The notes under the pieces were generated by a model. The model saw nothing but the letters and a program-made list of their open reading frames with translations. It was not told where the DNA came from and did not search any database. A stretch of 32,051 nucleotides of DNA, taken from the NCBI GenBank assembly GCA_020628895.1, contig JAHDEM010000013.1, forward strand, positions 25,029-57,079, written 5' to 3'. How positions within the stretch are numbered: position 1 is the stretch's first letter; each line of letters opens with the position of its first letter. The position numbers were made by a program, and so were the translations under genes. This DNA is from Candidatus Endobugula sp. (lineage in GTDB: Bacteria; Pseudomonadota; Gammaproteobacteria; Pseudomonadales; Cellvibrionaceae). Positions 31,997 to 32,051 of this stretch are shown in pieces.

Positions 31997-32051
31997 ATGA
32001 GTGATAATCGTCCCGTCAATCTTGATTTGGGAACTGTTCGTTTTCCTGTAA
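31997..32051 (+). CDS. sdhC: Succinate dehydrogenase cytochrome b556 subunit (start only)
   Basis: Only 18 codons are visible: MSDNRPVNLDLGTVRFPV. This matches the conserved N-terminus of SdhC (RPVNLDL followed by a Pro a few residues later), a haem-binding membrane anchor of succinate dehydrogenase. A GGGAGG ribosome binding site lies 7 nt upstream. The gene runs off the right edge, where sdhD, sdhA and sdhB are expected. Confidence 0.8.
   Translation, partial: MSDNRPVNLDLGTVRFPV

Overview
The window is a stretch of gammaproteobacterial chromosome carrying housekeeping genes, moderately AT-rich and densely packed. The gene order points to the Pseudomonas/Cellvibrio side of the class: rpmB-rpmG-mutM, radC, coaBC, algC, argB, slmA, pyrE, crc, rph, yicC, gmk, rpoZ, spoT, then rsmD, ftsY, ftsE, ftsX, rpoH. 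A long membrane-anchored AlgC and a Crc homologue favour that side. SlmA, which pseudomonads generally lack, suggests a marine relative in or near Cellvibrionales rather than Pseudomonas itself. This placement is inferred from gene content and order, not from a phylogeny.

Layout. 1-2.1 kb: the end of an agmatine deiminase gene and a secreted DUF3179 protein. 2.1-5.1 kb, minus strand: ridA, mutM, rpmG, rpmB and radC. 5.2-10.7 kb, plus strand: coaBC, algC, argB and slmA; dut, usually found between coaBC and algC, is absent. 10.7-13.8 kb: a secreted coiled-coil DUF4124 protein, pyrE, crc and rph. 13.9-18.3 kb, plus strand: yicC, gmk, rpoZ and spoT. 18.3-20.3 kb: coaD, a DUF1223 protein and rsmD. 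20.4-21.9 kb, minus strand: an iron module of bfr, bfd and hemP. 22.0-26.7 kb, plus strand: ftsY, ftsE, ftsX, ogt and rpoH. 26.8-31.7 kb, plus strand: a DUF423 protein, trmB, hisI, folE2, a PQQ-type sugar dehydrogenase and pyrC. The window ends in the first 18 codons of sdhC.

The genes cover core functions: ribosome and RNA maturation (L28, L33, RsmD, TrmB, RNase PH, YicC), transcription and stress (omega, SpoT, sigma-32), nucleotide and cofactor synthesis (PyrE, PyrC, Gmk, CoaBC, CoaD, FolE2), cell division and membrane targeting (SlmA, FtsE, FtsX, FtsY), DNA repair (MutM, Ogt) and iron storage and release (Bfr, Bfd, HemP).

No defence island, prophage, insertion sequence, CRISPR array, tRNA or rRNA was seen, and no clearly new protein system. 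The non-coding signals are the most interesting part. hemP has a Fur-box promoter followed by a strongly folded leader of about 120 nt, and bfd has a promoter of the same design. There are 7-bp-periodic intergenic repeats of two families: a 14-copy perfect array with a degenerate inverted partner before sdhC, and a degenerate array between mutM and rpmG. There is a near-consensus SlmA site inside ftsX, a sigma-E-like promoter before rpoH, and a hairpin between rpoZ and spoT.
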